Positions 9,269 through 16,928 of a stretch of 64,000 bases of DNA are shown one piece after another. The stretch covers positions 16,209,354 through 16,273,353 of the forward strand of contig OU744449.1 of assembly GCA_916610825.1 (NCBI GenBank), read 5' to 3'. The DNA comes from Haliclystus octoradiatus. Lineage: Eukaryota; Cnidaria; Staurozoa; Stauromedusae; Haliclystidae. Within the stretch, counting starts at the first letter, position 1. Each line of letters opens with the position of its first letter. A program made the position numbers and the translations under genes. The notes below the pieces were generated by a model. The model saw only the letters and a program-made list of their open reading frames with translations. It was not told the DNA's origin and did no database searches.

Positions 9269-9446
9269 TGTAGTATATCAACGGTAAAACATGAGTCAAG
9301 TGAATAAAAACAATAACGCATATAATTAAACACTTTGGTATGTCAACGACAGGGACCAAAACCAAACTGACTCCTTTCTCATGGTGTCGCAAAATTCTAA
9401 CTCTCGACATGACGTCAATGACATCTGTCAATCAAATATCATTACA
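9269..9446 (-). repeat. 5' LTR of the Gypsy element
   Basis: 178 bp, directly repeated at 4411-4588. Contains TGACGTCA at 9410-9417, a CRE/ATF-type motif that could act in the U3 promoter on the minus strand, and an AT-rich TATA-like stretch near 9320-9330. The LTR is short for the family. No tRNA-complementary primer site starting TGG is evident in the adjoining leader. Confidence 0.95.
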
Positions 9447-9451
9447 GTATA
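9447..9451. other. Target site duplication GTATA (right)
   Basis: Matches 4406-4410 exactly, confirming that the element is bounded by its original insertion site. Confidence 0.9.
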
Positions 9452-12245
9452 TACTGTAGTTTATAGTTAAGCAATTGAAAAATAGCCTTTCTTCATCGCG
9501 CAGCGTAGCGAACACAGAGTTATGTATATCGGCATTCATTCGGAATCCAATGTCCTTCTTTCACATTCTTCTCAATAGAACAATTTGTCCGACAATCTGT
9601 TTAGTGCAATTAATGGATAACCGTATTTACGTTTTCGTAGCAGTTCCTGCTCTTTCCAAATGATTGATCTCGATCATCGACATTGTTGAACAATAACGTG
9701 TAGTATTTGTTATCGGAGGTTCACGTATTCGAGTAGACAGTTTGTATTATTATTTCCATCGTTTATTTTCCACTTCTTATTGCAAACCGGACAATGATAG
9801 TTAAAGTGTCAAGTTATTTTTGTTATGGAGAAGCCTTCTGAAAATCATCTAAGATGAGTGATGTTATCAGATATATATACGGACATGAGAAAGCGTGACA
9901 TTTAATTATGGACGTTGCTGTTCACGTTGACATTAGCAAAACCCTAAAGAAGGCAACAGGGATATTCAATATTCGAGGTTGTACGTTTGATAATTAGCGG
10001 GTTTTGTTAGCGGATCTTGGGTGCATGCATATAGTACTCGACTAAAGTAACGCCTGGAAGAAATTTGGACAATCGCTAAATCAAGGTTTCCTGATCGCGA
10101 TTGTCAGTTAAGTTCAAAAATTATTATATATGAATGCTTTCGGCTCTCATGGAAACCAGCCTGTTTCTCCTTCTCTTTCTTCCAATGGTTTGTTGTAATT
10201 CGGCTTAACGCCATACCTATATAGCTAGGCTAGCTGTATTTATTGAAATATTTTGGCGGATTGCTGATCTATTATCGTAAATTTCACTTGAACATATCTC
10301 ATAATGATCATGACGATATTAGGTACAGTTCTAATAGAGTCAAACAGATTCAAGCTAAACGGTTGGGTATCGTATCGAATGTCTAACAGCACATACTTGA
10401 ACTACCTTGGCTACATAGAGAAATAAAAGGAGTTACTATATGAAAAACTACTGACAACCTGACAAAATGACTTCTCCGTATACCAAATAGTATACTAAAT
10501 AAACTTTTCAAGTTTAAAATTTACCAACATATGGTGTCTCGCTACTTTCAAGGCATCGCGGTCACCATTGTAGTGCACTGATATATCCATAAGCTAGCTG
10601 GGCATTTACCTTCAATTCCTCAGTGTTGATAACAAAAACAGCTAGCAAGCTGGATGATGTCCAGACGAAACAACGAGCATTCAAAAATCAAAGGAAATAC
10701 AAAATTTAATCCTCCTCTACGGTATGAAACAACTTAAGCAGCTATTGTTCTGGCTAAAACCGATGCGACCAAGAGGACTGTATTATTAATATTACTGGGG
10801 GTCAAAACTGGTCAAGTTAGTAAAAAGGACAACTAGAATGCAATCAAGTGAACTTTAATGTCATGGCTAGACTCATATATCTGGTGCCACTGCCAATCAT
10901 CGTGCACCAGCAATGTCCTGATTAATTAATATAATTTTACAACAAACTGCATTCGAACATATTTAATGTCACAAAAACGGACATTCATTGAATCATTATT
11001 AAAACAATACAAGTAAAGTATATACAAGGACCTGGTTACGCGGGAAGAGTTATGGCTAATTAATGATAAAAATAAGATCGGGCAAGAACCAGGAATGTAC
11101 GGACATTCACAACGTTAAATCGGGGTTGAACCATGAAGTAACCTTGCTGTCAAAATATGTAACAACATTATAGGCTTTGATTGAGGATAATTCTTATACA
11201 ATGTTGTCCAAATCTAATGTAATATATAATGCAATGTACGATTTATTACATAGATACAGCAACTACAGCTCTGATCTGTTCACATTGGAATGCTGTGCTG
11301 TGATTTAAGTAGAAATGGATAATTTATGAGTTGTATTGCTGAAATTATATTTGGCTGGTATTGCTATTTATTTCTGCAAGATTATGATAAATGCAATGCA
11401 ACAGTCAGGATATCAATGAATGAGTGAATGAATGAATGAGATCTTTTGACATGCAATAGCGTCTATATCTGGCAAATTTTAATGGCTTTAAATTCGGAAT
11501 GCAGAAGTAGTATATTCCCTGGACCATGCTAATGTTGATCTGTAACTCAAAATGTTCAATTTTCATAGTGAGGTTAACATCCTGGATTACCATGATTAGC
11601 TAGAGATTTATACCACTATTCAGTCTTTATATTTTTTTAATATTGTTTTACTTAATTGCGATTTCATTTTATACCCACGATCAATATGACGTAATTGACG
11701 TTCTGGCCTTGTAATAATGTTGTTTTCAAGCAGAATTAATGAAGATTCGTTCTTTCCGTGAATGTTCGCTTGATAACAGCAAATTATGTAAATATCATTC
11801 TAATAATGTAAATCAACGTTCATTCATTGCTATTCGACATGTTAATCAGGGTGTGAAAAACAATTATGTCGAAATAAGGATACAGTAGCAATGTGAAAAA
11901 GGCCAAATAGCAAGCTGACTGCGCAGGCGTAGTTATTTGTTCGCCTTTATCCTTCGAATTTATGAAAATAAGATCGAAATAATACTTTTTGCTTAATACC
12001 TGAATTAATTGTTATCATTCCACTTAGTGGTATTCCAATTTCTGGTAGTTTTCCATGATAGAATTGCACCACATTAGGAGTTTTTGTTACATGCGGACGC
12101 AATAGAAAGCGGAAATGTGATTGGCATTTTGACTGGCTTCCGGTTGGCGCATCAATTGGGTCTCACGCTTATTTTGAAGCTAATCTCAAGAGCTTCCATT
12201 TGGTATATGTTTCGTAGTGGTATCATTTTATGCACAAAGGTTACC
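9452..12245. other. Non-coding interval, no gene recognised
   Basis: About 2.8 kb of AT-rich unique-looking sequence. Both strands have only short frames without recognisable motifs. It may contain intron or upstream sequence of the HIG1 gene: I looked for an exon encoding the conserved Pro-Phe-Val-Pro-type motif that precedes the HIG1 membrane segment and did not find one. A small GC-rich patch (CGCGCAGCGTAGCG, near 9499) is the only compositional feature. Confidence 0.5.
11414..11441. repeat. (GAAT)n microsatellite
   Basis: Interrupted GAATGAAT/GAGTGAAT run inside otherwise unique sequence. Confidence 0.75.
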
Positions 12246-12420
12246 TTAGGGAGCCCCACTATATTTCCATGCACTGCAATCTTTACTAAAGGCCAGGCAG
12301 TTATCTTTGCCGGTAGGATGGCTTTGTGAACAATTCCGGCATTTATTTACTGTGCCAGATGACGTCTTTGTAATTGATGTAGTTGATGCTTTGCCAGATT
12401 TGAATCTGCAGTAGTACTTT
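12246..12420 (-). pseudogene. Relic of a retrotransposon Gag zinc-knuckle region
   Basis: On the minus strand a frame reads through a Ser/Thr/Lys-rich stretch into NKCRNCSQSHPTGKDNC and then LAFSKDCSAW, ending at TAA (12246-12248). The pattern C-x2-C-x3-H followed by a K-x2-x-C and an A-x-x-K-x-C spacing matches the Gag-end zinc knuckles of invertebrate Gypsy elements, in which CPAFGKTC-type wording is typical. The second knuckle is degraded (Trp where Cys is expected). No protease or RT follows recognisably. It is unrelated in wording to the knuckles of the complete Gypsy element at 6057-9209, so it derives from another family. Confidence 0.45.
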
Positions 12421-12599
12421 TATTTCATGTAAGTTGTTGATTTCTGCAAACTTCCGTCAATAGTGTTAAGATGTACACACGTTGCTTGTACGAGGCATAG
12501 ATCAGCTGGTGATTTGACATCAATTCAATATCTTTTTTCTCTAATAACGAACGCAAAAACGATCCAACCCGTAAAATTCTATCGCTGCACCAATTATTA

Positions 12600-12840
12600 A
12601 ATTTTCATGATTTTTGAATGTCTTGTAGGTCGAAGTTTTTGGGTTTATCAATTCGCCACCACCACAAACCACCAGGTGCCAGGTGGTTGGTTAGTTGGCT
12701 ATCGTATTTGGAGCATGTGCGAGTTTAATGGCCGGATGCTCTTCCTGAAGCCAACCAAAAGTGCTTCTTCCAGGAATTGGACCCATGACCCTACGGGACG
12801 AGGTCCAATCCAACGCCCCAACCACTACACTAAGTCCTCA
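12600..12840 (-). mobile_element. tRNA-derived SINE
   Basis: On the minus strand the head resembles a tRNA. A pol III box A-like TAGTGTAGTGG lies at 12832-12822, followed by GGGCGTTGGA; about 40 bases later a box B-like GGTCCAATTCC lies at 12783-12773 (consensus GGTTCGANTCC). The body has AGGAAGAGCATCCGGCC (about 12747-12731), close to a block found in many metazoan SINEs, then an AT-rich tail near 12600. Box B and the acceptor stem are too mutated for a working tRNA. No clear target duplication is seen, so the ends are approximate. Confidence 0.6.
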
Positions 12841-13860
12841 TGTGAAATGCCTCAGGCCTGAAATCCATATAAGTTTACGCAACTTCATTCCTTATCTCAC
12901 TGGCTTAATCACCCAGGGCCAGGGCGACAACGAGTGCCGTTAGTCTCGCTATGTCGTTTTCTTTGCCATGTTTGACGGGTAAATTCAACAAAATACCTAT
13001 ATACGTATGTGTAAAATATTAAAACACGGGTAAGTTAAGCATATCTCAACGGCGCAATGGATGTGATGCTCTTGTAACGAGGGTTATGAGACATAAAATA
13101 CACTGGATATAAAGTGATATTATAACTTGTAATCACTCAACGACACATCTACTAAATCTAATGATTTGAGATTCCTCTTCAGCAACTGACATGGAGTTAG
13201 CGGCTGCGTTGTAGGTTGCTGGGTCACCAATTGTAAGAGATCTAATAACTTGAGCAGGTGATCTTCTATGTGTAATTGTGATACGACTCCTTGTATTCAT
13301 ATTGAATAATGATATACGTAACATGAATAAGTATCAGTGCTTGTCTGAGTGAATCTAATTATTATAATGTTTTGCATTGGCTTTTATATCTATGCAAGAA
13401 AGGTTACTTCAAAAGGAGGATGGTCTAATATCAAATATCTCATAAGGAGGCTGATTAATATTTAATCTACTACGCATATCACAAACAAGTCATATTTGTG
13501 ATTTTTATTTTAATCAACCCATAAATAATCTTGATTCCTATGGAATTTCAACGTAATTTGATAGGTCGTAGCTAGATCAGGGGGTAACTCAAAGACATTT
13601 TAGGACTTTTAAGACGCTGCTTTTATTGCATTGAATTCTGTTTCAACCGATTTCCAAAACTCTTATTGCATCTGGTACATTTATACATTTACTGCAAATC
13701 TATCACGCATAAAATGAAAAATAAAATGCAATTAAAAGTTGGAGCTAAACGTTTTTGTTTGCAATAAATGTTTTATTTTTCATTTCATTTAAAAATGATA
13801 TGATTATTATATTTAATTTAAAAAGCTCGAAGTAGATACCTCCCACATTTCATCTTTAAA
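12841..13860. other. Non-coding interval
   Basis: About 1 kb, AT-rich. One short minus frame (13133-13324) has ordinary-looking composition but no recognised family. A tRNA-like stretch near 13050-13095 lacks a T arm. Nothing else is supported. Confidence 0.4.
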
Positions 13861-14215
13861 GCAGAGTATGAACAACGCCTTATCATGCTCGGATTAGAAC
13901 CTCTAGCATGCAGACAAGTATTTTTTTGATTTTTTGATTTTTTGATTTGTGCATGATGTACAAAATAACTCATAATCTTGTCGATTTGTTGATTGAAAAT
14001 CTCAACTGTAAATATAATATCAATAATTATTCCATGCGTGATTGTTCATATAAATTGAGCGCCCCAAATATTCCAAGCAGCCAAACTGTAAAATTTCAAT
14101 TCTTCAACCGGGTAGTGCCTTGGTGGAGTATTTGAAGAAATTGTCAAATCAAGGTCAAAAAGCAGATTCAAATTTCTTGATTCCTTTTCATCGATATTCA
14201 ACGTCTTAAGTAGCC
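13861..14215 (+). pseudogene. LINE (non-LTR retrotransposon) ORF2 C-terminal relic
   Basis: Three consecutive frames give the familiar tail of non-LTR reverse transcriptases. 13861-13920 reads AEYEQRLIMLGLEPLACRQV. 13953-14135 reads MMYKITHNLVDLL, then APNIPSSQTVKFQFFNRVVP. From about 14125 another frame reads FEEIVKSRSKSRFKFLDSF. The order and spacing match the post-RT region of jockey/CR1/RTE-type LINEs (YEERL..LGL, YKI..LVD, FF..RVV..WN, and the final K-S-x-F-K). Two frame breaks are present, the first exactly at a TTTTTTGA microsatellite. RT core and endonuclease are absent, as in a 5'-truncated dead copy. It lies just upstream of the HIG1 exon in the same orientation. Confidence 0.75.
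13920..13948. repeat. (TTTTTTGA)n local expansion
   Basis: Three to four imperfect copies of an 8-base T-rich unit within the LINE relic; expansion here breaks the LINE frame. Confidence 0.8.
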
Positions 14216-14220
14216 ATTAT

Positions 14221-14480
14221 AATAATTTTCCAATTTTACTATCTTAATGCTGTATATTAGTGACAATTACATAATGTAACGTGTCCTTTATTTGCCAGTC
14301 GATTTTGACAAAATATATCTGATCATAATTATCGATTATTCTCCTCATTGTTGTGCCCACTTTCTTATGGCCACAATTTAAGCCATTATTGTGGATATGT
14401 TTCAACGTTATTGATGGATACGTTGCCCAGTTTAACTTGATAATAGATACTCTGCTTGTATCTCTTTGTACATTATATAT
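14221..14480. other. Probable intron 3' portion of the HIG1 gene
   Basis: Unique AT-rich sequence between the LINE relic and the exon; no coding signal. It leads into a T-rich tract and the splice acceptor. Confidence 0.4.
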
Positions 14481-14495
14481 TGTTTGTCTATGCAG
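14481..14495 (+). promoter_or_regulatory. Splice acceptor of the HIG1 exon
   Basis: Sequence TGTTTGTCTATGCAG: pyrimidine-rich and ending CAG immediately before the first residue conserved in HIG1 proteins. The reading frame requires one base of the first Gly codon from the previous exon (phase 1). Confidence 0.7.
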
Positions 14496-14689
14496 GATTT
14501 ACTGGACTGGCAGGTGTATGTGTGTATGGTGCATTCGCATACAAAAACAAAGGACCAATGAGTACTAGTCGATATTTGATGCGTCTGCGAGTGTTGGGAC
14601 AAAGCTGCGTAGTTGGTGCTATAATTGTTGGGGCTGCATTAGCGACTTTCAAAGGGTCAAGAAACAAGGAAACACACATGTCAAAATAA
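14496..14689 (+). CDS. Last coding exon of a HIG1-domain (HIGD1-like) gene
   Basis: Small inner-mitochondrial-membrane protein; HIG1 family members associate with cytochrome c oxidase and respiratory supercomplexes. The exon encodes about 64 residues: a first membrane helix (GFTGLAGVCVYGAFAY), a matrix loop with the diagnostic pattern SRYLMRLRVLGQ (family form: hydrophobic-x-x-x-R-x-R-V-x-x-Q), a second helix (SCVVGAIIVGAALATF) and a short basic tail ending HMSK, stop 14687-14689. The frame joins a good acceptor at 14495. The upstream exon, expected to encode the N-terminus and a Pro-Phe-Val-Pro-type motif, was not found, so the gene is incomplete here; it may lie among the repeats or left of the window. 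The intact frame and conserved loop argue against a pseudogene. This is the only host gene I can support. Confidence 0.82.
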
Positions 14690-14690
14690 A
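14685..14690 (+). terminator. AATAAA polyadenylation signal overlapping the HIG1 stop
   Basis: Exact AATAAA whose TAA is the stop codon. If used, the 3' UTR would be very short. Other signals further downstream cannot be excluded. Confidence 0.4.
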
Positions 14691-14896
14691 CATTTGATTG
14701 CTATAGCATGAGGACAGTGTAATTAGAATTGCATGTGATATAAAAACATATGTGCATTCCGAAATCATAGTTTACATGAAACTGTATGTATACTTTAAAC
14801 TAATAATCGGCCAGCAGCTTCCTTTAATAGTTAGTTATACCAATTAGTCATACCGTTTTTAACGCATTTTTTAAATCGCCGGTTTACTTCTATCAT

Positions 14897-15232
14897 TAGA
14901 GACCTTGAGCAAATGCGACGGGTGATATCTAGGACGGGATATACAAGAAAAGTACTGGGTCTAATCGTAAAATCGTAACATGCTTGGAAACAATTAGGAA
15001 TTTGTAGCAACCTTTACTTTTACCATTATTTGTTGTCTCTTCAGTCGCAATTGTTATTTTTTTTCACGTTTACAAACAATGAGGTTTTAATCAAATAACA
15101 TAGTAGAAATCACCAGGACGGAATTTTTCCAGGACGTCCCCTAGATGAACGCATGCGTACTTTCCAAATATGACGTAATTTAAGAAAATCCCATCCTAGA
15201 TATCACCCCGTCGCATTTGCCAAAGATCTCTA
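14897..15232. mobile_element. MITE with about 43-bp terminal inverted repeats and TA flanks
   Basis: The left arm at 14899-14940 starts GAGACCTTGAGCAAATGCGA and the right arm at 15188-15230 is its inverted copy with a few mismatches (GAGATCTTTGGCAAATGCGA on the minus strand). Both arms share TGATATCTAGGA and end in GGGAT. TA dinucleotides at both outer edges (14897-14898 and 15231-15232) fit a Tc1/mariner-type target duplication. The 250-bp interior has no ORF. It lies about 200 bp 3' of the HIG1 exon. Confidence 0.78.
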
Positions 15233-15561
15233 TTTTCTGTTGTATGTGCATGAAAACCTCAAACTTCACTGGGAAATAAAAATTCAACCCAATCTATTGA
15301 CAATTGGCTACCAGACCCTCTGAAAACAGCGTTTCCGCATTAAATCATTGGAACTACAATTCGATCATGTGTTTCATTTGTATGCCCCTCAACCGCTGCA
15401 TGACATCCTTCACTGGCAACCTGTAGAATTATGTTATAGAAACGAGGTTAATGCTAGAGAAAAGGAAGATTAAGTAAGAAAATGAAATAGATGCTCAGAT
15501 TGTACTGTACTAACGGAGTGCAAGGGCACGGTTAAACGTTATTATATAAGATATATTACCT
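15233..15561. other. Non-coding interval
   Basis: Unique sequence between the MITE and the first local tandem repeat; no coding or RNA signal seen. Confidence 0.5.
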
Positions 15562-15832
15562 GTGGTTTTCCATCTAGACGTCTGTCTGGCTGTCCATGCA
15601 CCTTTGTCTAGTTTTACTTCTAGATGTTTGGTTTTTATGCCTAGACGCCTATTGTTTGGCCTTTGTTTGGTTCTCCATCTAGACGTTTGTTTCGTTGTCT
15701 AGACGCCTATTGTCCTCCTTTGCCTGGTTTTCCGTTTAGACATCTGTCTAGACGCCTATTGTCTGACCTTAGTGTGGTTTTCCGTCTAGACGTCTTTCTG
15801 GCTGTCTAGACGCCTACTGTTTGGTCTTTGTA
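15562..15832. repeat. Minisatellite, about 55-60-bp unit, TCTAGACG-rich
   Basis: About five degenerate copies. The recurring pieces are GGTTTTCCGTCTAGACGTCT and GTCTAGACGCCTATTGTTTG followed by GCCTTTGT. The palindrome TCTAGA occurs in nearly every unit. Confidence 0.75.
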
Positions 15833-15960
15833 AATTTTTTTAACTTTGTTTTTAAATTTGTCATTTTAAGTCTTAATTTTCATAAATTGTTGAAGCGACT
15901 TGAGCTAATGGATACGTGCGCTACATAAGAATATATATTATTATTGTTATTATTATTACT
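15833..15960. mobile_element. Possible LINE 3' tail ending in (ATT)n
   Basis: Sequence ending GCGCTACATAAGAATATAT followed by an ATT/GTT trinucleotide run (about 15938-15960) resembles the 3' UTR of CR1/L2-like LINEs, which end in short microsatellite tails. There is no coding support and the start is arbitrary. Confidence 0.3.
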
Positions 15961-15989
15961 GTTTGGCCTTTGTCTAGTTTTCCAAGTAA

Positions 15990-16466
15990 GATATTCCGAT
16001 TCGCCAGAAAATTCTACACGAGATCATTGTGTTTGTGACGTCATACCTACTTTCGAAATAGTTAAATGCTTATATTTGTGTTTGTGAAGTCATAACTACT
16101 CTAAAAACAGTTAAATGCTTGTATTGCTACTTTTGCAAGTTATTGATATCACATCGTTTTAAAACATAGATACTCAGAATCGCCAAATAATTCTAAACAA
16201 GAACATTGTGTTTGTGACATCATACCTACTTTAGAAACAGTTAATTGCTTATATTGCTAGTTAATTAATGATATCGGATTATTTTCAAACTATGATATTC
16301 GGAATTGCCAGAAAATTCTACACTAGTTCATTGTGTTTGTGACGTCATACCTACTTTTGAAACAGTTTATTGCTTGTAATTGTGTTTGTGACGTCAGATC
16401 TACTTTAGAAACAGCTGAATAATTCTATTGTTAGTTATTGTTATCGGATCGTTTTCAAACATAGAT
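15990..16466. repeat. Local tandem repeat with embedded TGACGTCA motifs (units about 178, 126, 173 bp)
   Basis: Units begin at about 15990, 16168 and 16294 with AGATATTCCG-type starts and contain GCCAGAAAATTCTACAC, then TTGTGTTTGTGACGTCATAC and CTACTTT-GAAACAGTTAA. Units 1 and 3 have the middle block duplicated internally. Perfect TGACGTCA palindromes occur at 16036-16043, 16340-16347 and 16389-16396; one-base variants lie between. Confidence 0.8.
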
Positions 16467-16517
16467 ATTCTGACGTCTATCGAGCTGGCCGCACCACTTT
16501 CTTCGATGTAGATCATT

Positions 16518-16925
16518 TTGGTCTTAAAAGTATGATCACAGCCTGATCAAACTTGATCAGTATGTTATATTTTTTGATCAGCTTTGATCAGCGAGTTATA
16601 AGCGAATTCAAGATGTACGGCTGGCTCAACACCGAAAATCCGAACGACATAAAATAATAAACCGAACTTGGTATCAAAAGTTTGATCACGCCCTGATCAT
16701 TACTGATCAAAACTTTTTTTTCCATAATTATAATTATTGAGCGTGCAATCGGCAATTTAGGTTCTCGTGCGGCCAAATCAACCCTAAAATTTCGAAAACG
16801 AGGTTATAATCATCCAAACTCTACGAATTTGGTATCAAAACTTTGATCACACCCTGATCATTACTGATCAAAACTTTTTTTTTCGTAAATTATGATTATT
16901 AAGCTTGCTATCGGCAATTTAGCTT
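16518..16925. repeat. TGATCA-rich tandem repeat, about 150-161-bp units, abutting the satellite
   Basis: Units start at about 16518, 16668 and 16829 with TTGGTATCAAAA-TTTGATCAC, then CCTGATCATTACTGATCAAA and a T-run, then GCAATCGGCAATTTAG. TGATCA is repeated several times per unit. The third unit stops at about 16921 after GGCAATTTAG, where the 39-bp satellite begins. Confidence 0.8.
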
Positions 16926-16928
16926 TTT

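Larger units (their letters stand above)
4411..9446 (-). mobile_element. Complete Ty3/Gypsy LTR retrotransposon with chromodomain integrase (5036 bp)
   Basis: Bounded by two 178-bp direct repeats that begin TG and end CA, flanked by the 5-bp duplication GTATA (4406-4410 and 9447-9451). The sense strand is minus, so the 5' LTR is at 9269-9446. The domain order is Gag (zinc knuckles), aspartic protease, RT, RNase H, integrase, chromodomain, which is the Metaviridae order. The LTRs differ at one position only (G at 4507, A at 9365), so insertion was recent, yet the integrase has a frame change and a TAG stop. This copy would need proteins supplied in trans. The RT/RNase H wording (RWSINEKEAF, DHRNLIYIFDP) recalls, from memory, a branch of Gypsy elements common in oomycetes and some invertebrates; clade placement needs a tree. 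Confidence 0.95.

Noticed and set aside
12607-12943. Plus-strand frames across the SINE
   Set aside because: They are the complement of the tRNA-derived SINE on the minus strand.
13050-13095. tRNA-like stretch (CGGCGCAATGGATGTGATGC, then CTCTTGTAACGAG)
   Set aside because: There is a box A-like start and a possible anticodon loop, but no T arm or box B and no acceptor stem pairing; at best a decayed tRNA-derived fragment.
13133-13324. Minus-strand 63-codon frame starting MLRISLFNMNTRSR
   Set aside because: Composition looks protein-like but there is no family match that I recognise, no splice context and no conservation evidence; insufficient to call a gene.
14353-14679. Alternative frames overlapping the HIG1 exon, one on each strand
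   Set aside because: The HIG1 motif and splice acceptor fit only the frame at 14496-14689; the others are shadows.
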